In this document: one piece after another, positions 9,804-22,011 of the stretch | Numbering within the stretch: position 1 is the first letter of the stretch | Layout: each line of letters begins with the position of its first letter | NCBI GenBank assembly: GCA_947683625.1 | Contig: CANTUR010000417.1 | Span: 1-64,000, forward strand | Direction of reading: 5' to 3' | DNA: 64,000 bases | Source: Mallotus nudiflorus | Lineage: Eukaryota > Streptophyta > Magnoliopsida > Malpighiales > Euphorbiaceae | Made by a program: the position numbers and the translations under genes | The notes under the pieces: generated by a model | Databases searched by the model: none | What the model saw: the letters and a program-made list of their open reading frames with translations, nothing else | What the model was told of the DNA's origin: nothing

Positions 9804-11848
9804 ATGAGGAGGTGAGCGCGTGTCGCTCCACCGATCGTTGAGGCCGAGGATGATGAGTCTTTTCAGGATGAGGTTTTACCTCCTGAGCAGCCAGTTAGAC
9901 GTAGAGGTCATGGCAGAGGTAAACCTCGAGGAGCGGCAGGTCGCCGTAGGCAGAGAGAGTTACAGGACAAGGAGCCTGTAGAGCCTGAATTTGATGTTCC
10001 TGTTCCTCCAGTTGTTTAGCCTGTTCAGCCTGCCTATCAGCAGGGTATGTCTGACCCTGAGGCAACTTTGTTCTATGCCCGAGTTGGCAGGATTGCTTTT
10101 GATGGTACTTCTAATCCGTTAGATTTTCTGCATGCGATTGAGACTCGGACTCGGACTGCTCATACCGAGTATCAGCGGATCATGATCATTGAGTTGTCTG
10201 TCGAGGGATTAGCTCTAGATTGGTTCATTCAGATGATCCAGCCTTATATGATGACGATGACGTGGGCTCAGTTTCGTGAGCGATTTATGAGGAGATTTTA
10301 TCCAGAGCCTCTTCGTTTGAGTTATCGTCTTCGTTTGACTAGTATTTCTCGTGGAGATTGATCTGTAGAGGAGTATACCCGCGAGTTTCTTCGTCTGGGT
10401 AGATATGCTGAGGATCTGATGCGAGATCAGTATTTTGCAGTCACTACATATGTTATTGGTTTGGGTTCAGCTTTTGCTGGTATGCCTACAACAGGCCTTA
10501 CTCTCGAGTCTGTGATTGAGTTGGCTAAGGAGATTGAGCTGAGACTAGTTAGGCAGGGAGCGATGCCTGATTATTACCAGCTAGGAGTTCAGTCGAGTGG
10601 ATTGCAGGCTACTCCATATTCGAGTTTTCATGTTGGTTCGAGTAGTTAGCAGCGAGGTCCGACTCAACAGAGTCAGAGATAGCAGCAGCGAGTGCATCAG
10701 AGCAGTAGACATGGCCGTGGAGGTCAGCGTAGATCATTCAGATTTGGGTCAGGTGCTTCGAGCAGCAACAGTGGTCGTAGTTCTAGATCAGCGGCCAGTG
10801 TTTATCAGACTTGTGGTAGAGTCCATTAGGGACCGTGTTATCTGACACCACTGACATGCTTCAGATGCGGGCAGACAGGACATTTTGCCAGATCGTGTCC
10901 TTATTCTGGGTATTAGTAGCAGCAGATTCTGTGATTTCCACAGCAGTCGATTGCTAGTGCTGCACCCGTGCCATTTCAGTTACCACCAGCTCAGCATCAG
11001 AGTTCCACTCAGTTTGTTCCACAGCAGAGTCGTGGTAGAGGTACTAGAGGAGGTGCCAGAGGTGTTGGCCAAGCTTCTACTAGTCAGCAAGGAGGTCGAG
11101 GTCAGGCCAGAGTTTTTCATCTTACTCAGCAGGATGCTCAGGCATCTAATGCAGTCGTGGCAGGTATTGTTTCTGTTTGTTACCTGGATGCATGGGTTTT
11201 GTTTGATCTGGGTGCCACGCATTCGTTTGTTTCTCCTGTTTTTGCTTCTAAATCTTGTTGGCAAGCTTCGAGGATGGCTTTTCCTTTGTCTGTTGCCACT
11301 CCTCTGAGCGATTCCTTGGACATCGATATTGTTCTTTCTGGTTGTCCAGTTCTCGTGGGAGATAGAGAATTACCCGCTGATTTGATTCTGTTAGATGTGA
11401 TGGAGTTTAATGTTATTCTGGGAATGGATTGGTTATCTCAGCACTATGTCATGGTAGATTGCAGGAATAAAGAGGTGACTTTCAGAATTCCTGATGAAGA
11501 AGCTTTTAAGTTTGTGGGTGATAGGAGTTCAGCACCTCAGAATCTTATTTCTGCTATTACGGCTAGGAAGTTATTGAGGAAAGGATGTCAGGGATATTTG
11601 GCATTGGTTAGGGATACTTCAGTGGAGAAGTTTTCACTCACAGATGTTCCTGTTGCTTGTGAGTTTCCTGATATTTTTCCCGAGGAGTTGCTAGGTTTAC
11701 CACCTCACAGAGAGATTGAGTTCTGTATAGATGTGGTTCCAGGTACTACTCCTATATCTATGCCACCCTATCATATGGCTCCTGCAGAGTTGAGAGAGTT
11801 GAAGGAGCAGTTGCAAGAGTTGTTGGATAAAGGTTTCGTTAGACCTAG
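9804..11848 (+). pseudogene. gag-pol: gag-protease-RT start of element III, one frame with nine stops
   Basis: Continuous frame from the ATG at 9804, preceded by TTTGTCTTTTCAG. Order: acidic/arginine-rich N-terminus; gag domain (10047-10600, with WFIQMIQPYMM and YTREFLRLGRYAEDLM); glutamine/serine linker; CCHC zinc knuckle CX2CX4HX4C at 10857-10898; protease with DLGATHSFVS near 11200; and the RT start (ELKEQLQELLDKGF) until solo LTR IV. In-frame stops are at 9813, 10017, 10359, 10647, 10680, 10827, 10914, 10917 and 10932, six CAG-to-TAG and three CGA-to-TGA compared with element VII. No frameshift is seen. Because the frame is otherwise kept, the stops look like post-insertion decay. The protein is not made in full. 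Confidence 0.93.
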
Positions 11849-14800
11849 TGTCACGACCCAAAACAGGGGCCATGACCTGCGCTAGGGAACGGGAATTCTT
11901 TCGAATCCGGAACCCGTAGCAAGCCTAAAAATAAAATAAAATATGCAATAGTAATAGTAACAATATCAAATTTACAGCGGAAATAAAAATCGTAAATATA
12001 ATAATAACATTTCCATCAACTGGATTTAATTTAAATCTCAACTCATCACATATATATATAATCTCTTTAATACAAATCCAGTTTCAATATAACACATCTC
12101 TTTAAATAAAATACATGAAATCCAATACTTTAATTCACAACTACTGTAGTGTCTAGATAAAATAAATAAGACTCAAGTAAATAATTTACACAAAGAAGTC
12201 GGGGCAGAAGAAATCCGGCGTATCGACCTGCTACTGAGGTCTGAAGAAGTTGACTCTCCTAAAAAATAGTCAACGGAGGGGAGTCAGACCTCACTGAGTG
12301 AATTACTATAATATATATACATACACACTAAATGAAAATGCATACAGTCAATAATACATATCTAATATGTATATATATAGGCAAATTCACACAGATGCAG
12401 AAAAATCATTTTTTTTATATATTTTATTGAAAATCCTAGTTTATGAAGGATCACATAGAACCCTAGAATATCGCAACCTCGGAAATAGTGTTAGACAACA
12501 CTCTAGCCATACGGGCTCACTTAATCCAAATATATCCACTTAATTCATTTAGACAGTAGACTGGCCCCGAGACACTAAGTCAATCGAGCTCCAGCAGTCT
12601 GACTGCCAGTGTGATTGGCCCCGAGACACTTGGTCAACCGAGCTCCAGCAATCACACCTCCAAACCATATCTCACACATATCAATAATCATATCAAATCA
12701 ATATCCATAAATAGTTAGTAATATAGCCTAAAGCTATAGGCGTACCGGTACGTACTTGGTCCTAGTGCTGCCCACTAGGTAGCACGTTCTATCGATATCC
12801 TTCATCATTAAATATAAAACATTCATTCACAAAAATAAATGATGCATTAATGTAATGAAATAACAATATAATCCATATATATATACCAGAAATATACCAA
12901 AAGTAAACCAGGTATATTTCGAGTATATATACGTCAAATAAATCCAGTCAAATCATAAATTAAACTAAAAATATATTTAAAAACATTTTAAATATATTTT
13001 ATTAACAAAACATGTATATAATTTATTATATACCAAAAATAAACCAAAAATATACTTAATATAAACTTAAGAAATAATCAATTTATTTATGCATATTTAA
13101 TCAACATAAAACATGTATTTCTAAATCATGCATCCTAAGCATATATATATAGTATAGTAACTCACCTAGTGCGCTCCACGAGACAGGTCCGATGGGCCTG
13201 GTCCACTAGCCCTCGGTCTCGGCGCAACTAAACAAGCAATAAATAATCGACATCAGAATAAACCTAATAGAAATCCTAGAATTCGATCTAGAGTATAAAA
13301 CACAGAATCGATATCAGGGTTCGACTGGATATCACATTTTACGAGAATTCTATCAAAAATCCGTCAGAACCTCCCCTGTAAAATGGACATCTCTCTACTC
13401 AAAAGAGTAGAGCCGACCCTGCAAAGAAATACACTTCAAAAAATAGGCTCAACACAAATCCATAACCCCTCGATCGGACTCCAAACTACAGTCTACCGAC
13501 CGGGGTCCACAATCACAGAATAATTCCAAATATACCAAAAATATCCTTATAGCATAGAAATTCATTTTATAAGTAGAAATTACATAATTAACCTTTAAAC
13601 ACAGTAAAAACCGATAAAAACTCATTTTATTAGAAAAATCGTATATTATATATATAATTGAAAATAATTCACGAAAAATAGTTTTAATTAGTTAAAAATA
13701 CTAAATAATTTATAGAAATCATTTTTATACTTTAAATAACTATTAAAACCAATTAAATTACATTTTTTGCCAATTTAGGGTAAAATTACCAAAATACCCC
13801 TATATATATAAATATACCAAAATCACTTCAAAAATTCACCAAAAATTATAAAATTATCAAAAATTAATTTTCTCAACATATTTATCAATAATATCAATAA
13901 TTAAACTCAATTAACCAATTAATTTCAATTTAAAACACAATTAACCCTAATTTCTCAAAATCACATAAACTTCAATAATTCAAAATAAATACTTAGAAAT
14001 TCATAAAAATTACAAATAAATTCCTATAATTCATTTCAACACCTAATTTAACCATAAACCCCAATTTCATAATTTAAATAATTAATTTCTGAAAATTAGA
14101 AAATAATATTAAAATATTCAAAAATACCCAAAAATCCAAACAATCTCCAAAAATTCTACAAAAATTCATACATGTATATTAAGCTACTAGGATCAACATT
14201 TGTGAAGGGAGTTTCCATGAATCAATCAATTCGAAGCTCAAAAAAATTGAAAACCCTAATGTGACCGAATTGAATTTTAGCTTAAACCTCAAAATCCACT
14301 TGATTTCAGGTCGAAAGGAGCTTAGAATTGGAATCACCGGATCTCAAGGAGTCGATGAAGACCGACGGGCACGAAATGGTGGCCGGAATCGTCGTCGACG
14401 GTGAGAAGCTCAACTTGCTGCCATGGCGGATTTCGGGCGTTCCAGCAGGCTTCCGGCGGCCTGGTCACGTCGGAGAGGAAGAGGAAGGAAGGGAAAGGAG
14501 GTTGGCGGCAACTGGTGGCGGCGAGGGGCGGTCCGACGTGCTGGAATGGGAGGCACAGTGAGGGTGAGCGATCGAGAGAGAAGAAGGAGAGGGAGGGGCA
14601 AAACGGTAATTTGGTAAAAATTTTGATTTTTAATGTATATATGTATATATATATACTTTACACTATATAATAAAATAATATTAAATTACACACATTAAAT
14701 ATACACCACACACATAAAATTTAATATTTTAATAATTTATACTAAATAAAATTAATTAAATAACAATAAAACAAATAAAATATTAATAAAATATTAGGGT

Positions 14801-15114
14801 AATACTAAACCCTAATTAAATAAATATTTATATGTATATACTGTGTTTAATATTTTAAAAATATGTATGAGTTCATGCAAGTCTGAAAATATATTTAAAA
14901 TAATTAATAATAAATTATTTACGTGAAAATTTCCCCGAAAATACAAGTCCCGGGAAAATTTTACGTAAAACACTGTAAATAATACACAGTAATTAAAATA
15001 GGTTTTAAATACATATCAACTCATGAAAATATCGTAATATATATACAAAAATTATTGACACTGCATATCTTGGTACAGTATAAAAATATTTTAAAAAAAA
15101 CACGGGATATTACA
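11849..15114 (-). mobile_element. Solo LTR IV (subfamily A) inside RT of element III
   Basis: 3266 bp, plus strand tgtcacgaccc to gggatattaca, flanked by the duplication CCTAG (11844-11848 and 15115-15119). No internal region is present, so it is the product of recombination between the two LTRs of a former element. It splits RT between the residues RPS and SLWGA. It has the paired hairpins (12552-12652), the 7-5-7 hairpin (12761-12779), a perfect TAG|GTGAGTTAC donor on the minus strand near 13160 and a GC-rich island at 14330-14600. The glycine/arginine-rich frames in that island are not recognisable proteins. Confidence 0.95.
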
Positions 15115-17809
15115 CCTAGTGTTTCTCTTTGGGGTGCACTAGTCCTGTTTGTGAAGAAGAAGGATGGTACCCTGAGACTGTGCATTAACTACAGAGAGCT
15201 GAATAAGGTGACAGTGAAGAACAAGTATCCTCTCCCGAGGATAGATGATTTGTTTGATCAGCTACAGAGTGCACAGTTCTTTTCTAAGGTTGACTTGAGG
15301 TCGGCTTATCATCAGTTGCGGATTAGTGAGGCTGATATTCCTAAGACAGCATTCCGCACTATATATGGCCATTATGAGTTTCTGGTGATGTCTTTTGGTT
15401 TGACTAATGCACCAGCAGCTTTTATGGACCTGATGAATAGAGTATTGAGACCGTATGTGGATCAATTTGTGGTAGTCTTCATTGATGATATACTGGTTTA
15501 TTCGAGGAGTATGGAAGAGCATGTATATCACTTGAGGATTGTACTACAGACACTGAGAGATCATCAGCTTTATGCTAAATTCTCGAAGTGTGATTTCTGG
15601 ATGGAGAGTGTTTCTTTTCTTGGACACGTAGTGTCTAAAGAAGGTATTCAGGTTAATCCACAGAAGATTGAGGCAGTGTCTGAGTGGCCTAGACCGACTT
15701 CTGTTACTGAGATTCGAAGTTTTCTGGGTTTAGCCGGGTATTATAGGTGGTTTGTGCAAGATTTTTCTAGAATTGCATCCACAGAAGAATGTTAGATTCG
15801 AGTGGTCAGAAGCGTGTGAGAATAGTTTCCAGTTGTTGAAGGAGAAATTGACCACAGCGCCAGTATTAGCTTTGCCTAATAGTGTGGATAAGTTCACAGT
15901 TTACTGTGATGCCTCTAGAATTGGTCTTGGTTATGTGTTGATGCAGAATGGAAGGGTGATAGCCTATGCTTTGAGGTAGTTGAAGAAGCATGAGCAGAAC
16001 TATCCTACACATGATCTTGAGATGGTTGCAGTGATCTTTGCTTTGAAGATCTGGAGACATTATTTGTACGGGGTGACTTGTGAGATATTTACTGATCACA
16101 GGAGCCTTAAGTACATTTTCCAGCAGCGAGATCTGATTTGAGGCAGAGGAGATGGTTGGAATTATTGAAGGATTATGATTGCGAGATTTTATATCATCTG
16201 GGTAAAGCTAATGTGGTAGCAGATGCCTTGAGTAGTAAGTCCTCAGGAGTCTGGCTCACATCGGTGTTGAGAGGAGACCATTGATCCCAGGAATTGCATC
16301 TGTTGGTGGATCAAGGTCTGATGATGAAGATTAGTAGATCAGGTGGACTGCTAGCTTAGTTTAAAGTACGATCTGTGCTGAGGGATAAGATTAAAGCAGC
16401 TCAGAGCCGAGATCCTATTCTGGAAGAGCTTGCAGAGAATGTCAGGGCAGGGAAGTTCACTGATTTCACACTCGATGATGATGGTGTATTGTGGATCAGT
16501 GGTAGATGTGTGTGTCCTGATGTGGATGATTTGAGAGAAGAGATCTAGAGGAGCACATTCTACAGCCTACAGCGTTCATCCGGGCATTACCAAGATGTAC
16601 CACAGTATCAGAGATATATACTGGTGGGATGGATTAAAGAAGGATGTCGCTGATTATGTTGCTAAGTGCTTGACGTGTCAGCAAGTGAAAGCCAAACATC
16701 AGAAGCCTTCTAGGAAGCTTCAGCCTCTTCCTATTCCCGAGTGGAAGTGGGAAAGGATAGCTATGGATTTTGTGGTCGGTTTACCTCGTTCGAAGGATGG
16801 ATACGATTCCATCTGGGTGATTGTAGACAGGTTGACGAAGTCTGCACATTTCTGCCTATGAAAGCCACATATTCAGTTGCTAGATTGGCGAAATTGTATG
16901 TGAAGTATATTGTCGGTGCCTTTATGGAGTACCTGTGTCCATTGTGTCAAATAGAGGTTCGGTGTTTACTTCTCGTTTTTGGCAGAAGTTGCAGGAAGCG
17001 ATGGGCACTAAGTTGGATTTCAGTACTGCTTTCCATCCTCAGACAGATGGTCAGTTTGAGAGGACGATCCAGACACTGGAAAGATATGTTGAGGATGTGT
17101 GTCCTGGATTTAGGAGGTAGCTGGGATGATCATTTGTCACTCATTGAGTTTGCATATAATAACAGCTACCATAGCAGTATTAGTATGGCACCGTACGAGG
17201 CGTTGTATGGACGGAAGTGTAGATCCCCGTTGAGTTGGGATAAGATTGGTGAGAGAGCTTTGACTGGACCTGAGATGGTTCAGGATGCTGTAGAGAAAGT
17301 CGCCGTGATCAAGCGCATATTGGAGACCGTAGTTAGTAGACAGAAGAGTTATGCGGATCCTAGGCGTAGAAATGTGGAATTTTAGGTTGGAGATTTCATT
17401 TTTCTGAAAGTATCTCCGATGAAGGGTGTGATGAGATTTGGTAGGAAGGGTAAGTTAGCACCGAGATATATTGGACCGTTTGAGATTCTGGAGAGAGTTG
17501 GCACTATTGCATATCGGTTGGATTTGCCTCCGAGTATGTCACAAGTGCATCCAGTATTTCATATCTCGATGTTAAGGAAGTATGTCTCAGACCCTTCACA
17601 CATGTTGCAACCTGACAGTGTGGAAGTGAGTGAAGATTTGACGTTTGTGGAAGAACCTGTGGCGATCGTTGATTATCAAGTTCGACAGTTGCGATCGAAG
17701 CAGATTCCGATGGTCAAGGTTTCTGTGGCGTAGCGATAGAGTCGAGGAGCATACGTGGGAGACTGAAGCTGAGATGCGAGCTTCTTACCCGTATCTCTTT
17801 CCTTCTTGA
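15115..17809 (+). pseudogene. pol: RT, RNase H, integrase and chromodomain of element III
   Basis: RT resumes with the conserved LFVKKKDGTLRLC and has SKVDLRSAYHQL, FGLTNAPAAFMDLMNR and the catalytic VFIDDILVYS (15472-15501). A deletion of about 20 bp near 15775 removes the RT-RNase H junction. RNase H keeps FTVYCDASR and FTDHRSL; one stop (TAG near 15978) and a frameshift near 16130 follow. Integrase keeps the CLTCQQVKA zinc-finger half, MDFVVGLPRS, DRLTKSAHF and FHPQTDGQ, but frames change near 16855, 16915 and 17090. The GPF module (YIGPFEILERVGT) is at 17463-17520. The chromodomain starts (LRSKQIPMVKV) but is shifted by one base near 17722. End by homology: TGA at 17807. Confidence 0.92.
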
Positions 17810-17846
17810 TCTTGTTTTTTTTTGGAATTCGGGGACGAATTCTTGT

Positions 17847-17859
17847 AAGGGGGGAAGAC
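17847..17859 (+). promoter_or_regulatory. Polypurine tract of element III
   Basis: AAGGGGGGAAGAC directly before the 3' LTR; primer for plus-strand synthesis. Confidence 0.88.
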
Positions 17860-20800
17860 TGTAATATCCCATGTTTTTAAAATATTTTTACACTGTACCG
17901 GGATATACAGTGTTAATAATTTTTTTAATATATATTACGATATTTTCACGAGTTGTTATGTATTTAAAACCTATTTTAATTATTGTGAATTATTTACAGT
18001 GCTTTACGTAAAATTTTCCCGGGACTTGCATTTTCGGGGAAATTTTCACGGTAAATAATTTATTATTAATTATTTTAAATATATTTTTGAACTTGCATGA
18101 ACTCATACGTATTTCTAAATTTCTAAACACCGTGTATGTGTGCGATATTTATTTAAATAGGGTTTAATATATATTACCCTAATATTTTATTATTTGTTTA
18201 TTAATTTATTATTGTTTAATTATTTTATTTATTATTAAATTATTAAAATATTAAGTGTGTGGATGTAAATTTTCTAAATATTTTATTAAAATTATTTTTT
18301 TATTATTATTTATTTTTCTTTTTTTTTTCTTTTTTTTCTTTTTTTTCTTTTTCTTTTTCTTTCTTTTTCTTTTCTTTCTTTTTTCTTTTTCTTCTTCTTC
18401 TCTTCCTTCTCCCGTGCGCCCGACCACCCATTCCTCACCGCTGCAACTCCCGATTCCCGGCCGTCGATGTGCCGCCAAGAGCTCCGCCTTCCCCAGCCAG
18501 CCACTCTGCCACCCCAGCTCCTTCCCCGGCGCCGGTTAGCCCCCGTTTTCCCTTTTGGCCGAAACTTCTTCCCTTTGCCGTCGATGACTATTCCGGCCAC
18601 CATTTTTGACACCGCCGATCTCTTTATTCTCCTTAAGCTCTGATGAGTGCGATTCTAACTTTGGTTTGAGCTAAAATGGTCTAGATTTGCTTAGGTTTTG
18701 AATTTTCAATTTCGGTCATATTAGGGTTTTCGATTTTTTTGAGCTTTGAATTGATTGATTCATGAAAAATCCCTTCACAAATGTTGATCCTAGTAGCTTA
18801 ATCTACATGTATGAAGTTTTTTGGAATTTTTGGAGATTTTTTGGATTTTTTGGGTATTTTTGAATATTTTAATATTATTTTCTAATTTTCGGAAATTAAT
18901 TATTTAAATTATGAAATGTGTTTATGGTTAAATTAGGTGTTGAAATGAATTATATGAATTTATTTGGAATTTTTATGAATTCTAAGTATTTATTTTGAAT
19001 TATTGAAGTTTATGTAAGTTTGAGAAATTAGGTTAAATGTGTTTTTAATTGAATTTAATTGGTTAATTGAGTTTAATTATTAATATTATTAATAAATATG
19101 TTGAGAAAATTAATTTTGGATAATTGTATAATTTTTGGTGAATTTTTGAAGTAATTATAGTATATTTATATATATAGGGGTATTTTGGTAATTTTACCCT
19201 AATTGTCTAAAAATGTAATTTAATTGGTTTTAATAGTTATTTAAGGTATAAAAATGATTTCTACAAATTATTTAGTATTTTTAACTAATTAAAATTATTT
19301 TTCGTGAATTATTTTCAATTATATATATAATATACGGTTTTTCAAATAAAATGAGTTTTTATTGGTTTTTTAATATGTTTTAAAGGTTAATTATGTAATT
19401 TCTACCTATAAAAATGTATTTTTAGGTTTTAAGGGTATTTTTGGTATTATCAGAATTGTTTTGTGTTTGTAGACCCCGATCGGTGGACTGTAGTTTGGAG
19501 TCCAACCGAGGGGTTGTGGATTTGTGTTGCGCTTGTTTTTCGAAGTGTATTTCCTTGCAGGGTCGGCTCTACTCTTTTGAGTAGAGATATGTCCACTTTA
19601 CAGGGGAGGTTCTGTCGGATTTTCGGTAGAATTCTCGTAAAACGTGATATCCAGTCGAACCCTGATATCGATTCTGTATTAATACTCTAGATCGAATTCT
19701 AGGATTTCTGTTAGGTTTATTCTGATGTCTATTATTTATTGCTTCTTTAGTTGCGCCGAGACCGAGGGCTAGTGGACCAGGTCCGTCGGACCCGTCTCGT
19801 GGAGTGCACTAGGGTGAGTTACTATACTATATATATATGCTTTAGGATGCATGATTAGAAATATATGTTTTATTTTGATTATAATGCACAAATAATATGA
19901 TTTGTATTTTAGTTTATTTGGTTTATTTTTGGTATATAATAAATTATATACATGTTTTGTTAATAAATTATATTTAAAATGTTTTTTAAATATATTTCTA
20001 GTTTAATTTATGATTTGATTAGATTTATTTGACGTATATATACTCGAAATATACCTGGTTTACTTTTGGTATATTTTTAGTATATATATGGTTTATGTTG
20101 ATATTTTATTGAACTTCATGCATCATTTATTTTTATGAATGAATGTTTTATATTATTAATGATGAGGGATATCGATAGAACGTGCTACCTAGTGGGCAGC
20201 ACTAGGATCGAGTATGTACCGGTACGCCTATACTATTAGGCTATATTACTAACCATTTGTGGATATTGATTGAATATGATTATTGATATATGTGAGATAC
20301 GGTTTTGGAGGTGTGATTGCTGGAGCTCGGTTGACCAAGTGTCTCGGGGCCAATCACACTGGCAGTCAGATTGTTGAAGCTCAGTTGACTTAGTGTCTCG
20401 GGGCCAGTCTACTGTCTAAATGGATTAAGTGGATATATTTGGATTAAGTGAGCCTATGTGGCTAGAGTGTTGTCTAACACTATTTTTGAGGTTGCGATAT
20501 TCTAGGGTTCTATGTGATCCTTCATAAAAGATGATTTTCAATAAAATATATAAAATGATTTTATTACATCTGTGTGTATTTGTCTATATATATATTAGAT
20601 ATATATATACTATTGATTGTATGCATTTCACTTAGTGTGTATGTATATATATTATAGTAATTCACTCAGTGAGGTCTGACTCCCCTCCGTTGACTATTTT
20701 TCAGGAGAGTCAACTTCTTCAGACCTCAGTAAGCAGGTCGATACGCCGGATTTCTTCCGCCCCGGCTTCTTTGTGTAAACTATTTACTTAAGTCTTATTT

Positions 20801-21076
20801 TTATAATCTAGACACTGCAGGTAGTTGTGAATTAAAGTGTGGGATTTCATGTATTTTATTTAAAGAGATGTATTATATTGAAACTGGATTTGTACTGAAA
20901 GATTTATATATATGAGATGAGATTTGATTTAAATCCAATGATGAGAATGTTATTATTATATTTATGATTTTTATTTCCGCTGCATATATATTATTGTTAT
21001 TATTATTTATTGAATGTTTTATTTTATTTTTAGGCTTGCTACGGGTTCCGGATTTGAAAGAATTCCCGTTCCCTAG
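17860..21076 (+). repeat. 3' LTR of element III, main part
   Basis: Runs co-linearly with 6391-9605 up to ttcccgttccctag and is then interrupted by solo LTR V; the last 32 bp follow at 25092-25123. It carries the same hairpins (20312-20412 for the pair) and a longer C/T tract than the 5' copy. Scattered substitutions and small indels between the two LTRs show the insertion is not recent. Confidence 0.93.
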
Positions 21077-21751
21077 TGTCACGACCCAAACTAGGAGTCA
21101 TGACCGGCGCTAAGGAACGGGAATTCTTTCAAATCCGGAACCCATAGCAAGCCTTAGAAAATAAAATCATACAATAATTATATAAAAGTACGACCAAATT
21201 AAAATTTTTCTGAATCAATATATAAAATAAATACTCCAAATCTTTTTATAAATGAATACATATTCGTACAATGTTCAAATACAAATTCTCAGAGTATTTA
21301 ATATCCAAACAAAATAATACACTTCCAATATAGTGACACTACTACTGCAGTTTCTAGAATACAATTCAAAGTTTAGAATATACATTTGTATAAAACAGCC
21401 GGGACTGAAGAACACCGACGAAGAACTCTATAACTAAGGTCTGACGATATGGAATCTCCTGAAAAAAATAATTGAGGGGGGTCAGACCTCACTGAGTGAA
21501 TTATTATACTATATATACATGCAAACTAAACCATAACAATCAGGCATTCTTATATATATATGTATATACACACATTTCACACGAATGTCAAACTTTGCTT
21601 TTATAAATATACTAAATGTAGAAAACGTTTTGTTTTAATTCATGAGGATCCATAGAACCCTAAATAATAACACCTCAAACAATCACATCATCACTCTAGC
21701 CATACATGCTCACTTGATTCCAAATAGAACACTTATTCCAATCTGGACAGC

Positions 21752-22011
21752 AGACTGGCCCCGAGATACTAAGTCGACTGAGCTCCAGCAGTCTGGCTGT
21801 CAGTGTGATTGGCCCCAAGACACTTGGTCAACCGAGCTCCAGCAATCACACTATCCATCACCTCACATCTCAATCAACCCAATAGATCATTCAATTCACT
21901 TATGGACAGTAGACTGGCCCCGAGACACTAAGTCAACCGAGCTCCAGCAGTCTGACTGTCAGTGTGATTGGCCCCGAGACACTTAGTCAACCGGAGCTCC
22001 AGCAATCACAC
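21752..22011 (-). other. Four tandem hairpins in LTR V
   Basis: Arms AGACTG/CAGTCT at 21752-21794 and 21911-21953; arms GTGTGATTG/CAATCACAC at 21803-21851 and 21962-22011. The whole two-hairpin unit is duplicated with a period of about 159 bp. Confidence 0.8.

Noticed and set aside
21642..21986. Repetitive protein with WPRDTKSTELQQS units in LTR V
   Set aside because: It is a translation of the tandem hairpins; other copies do not keep the frame.
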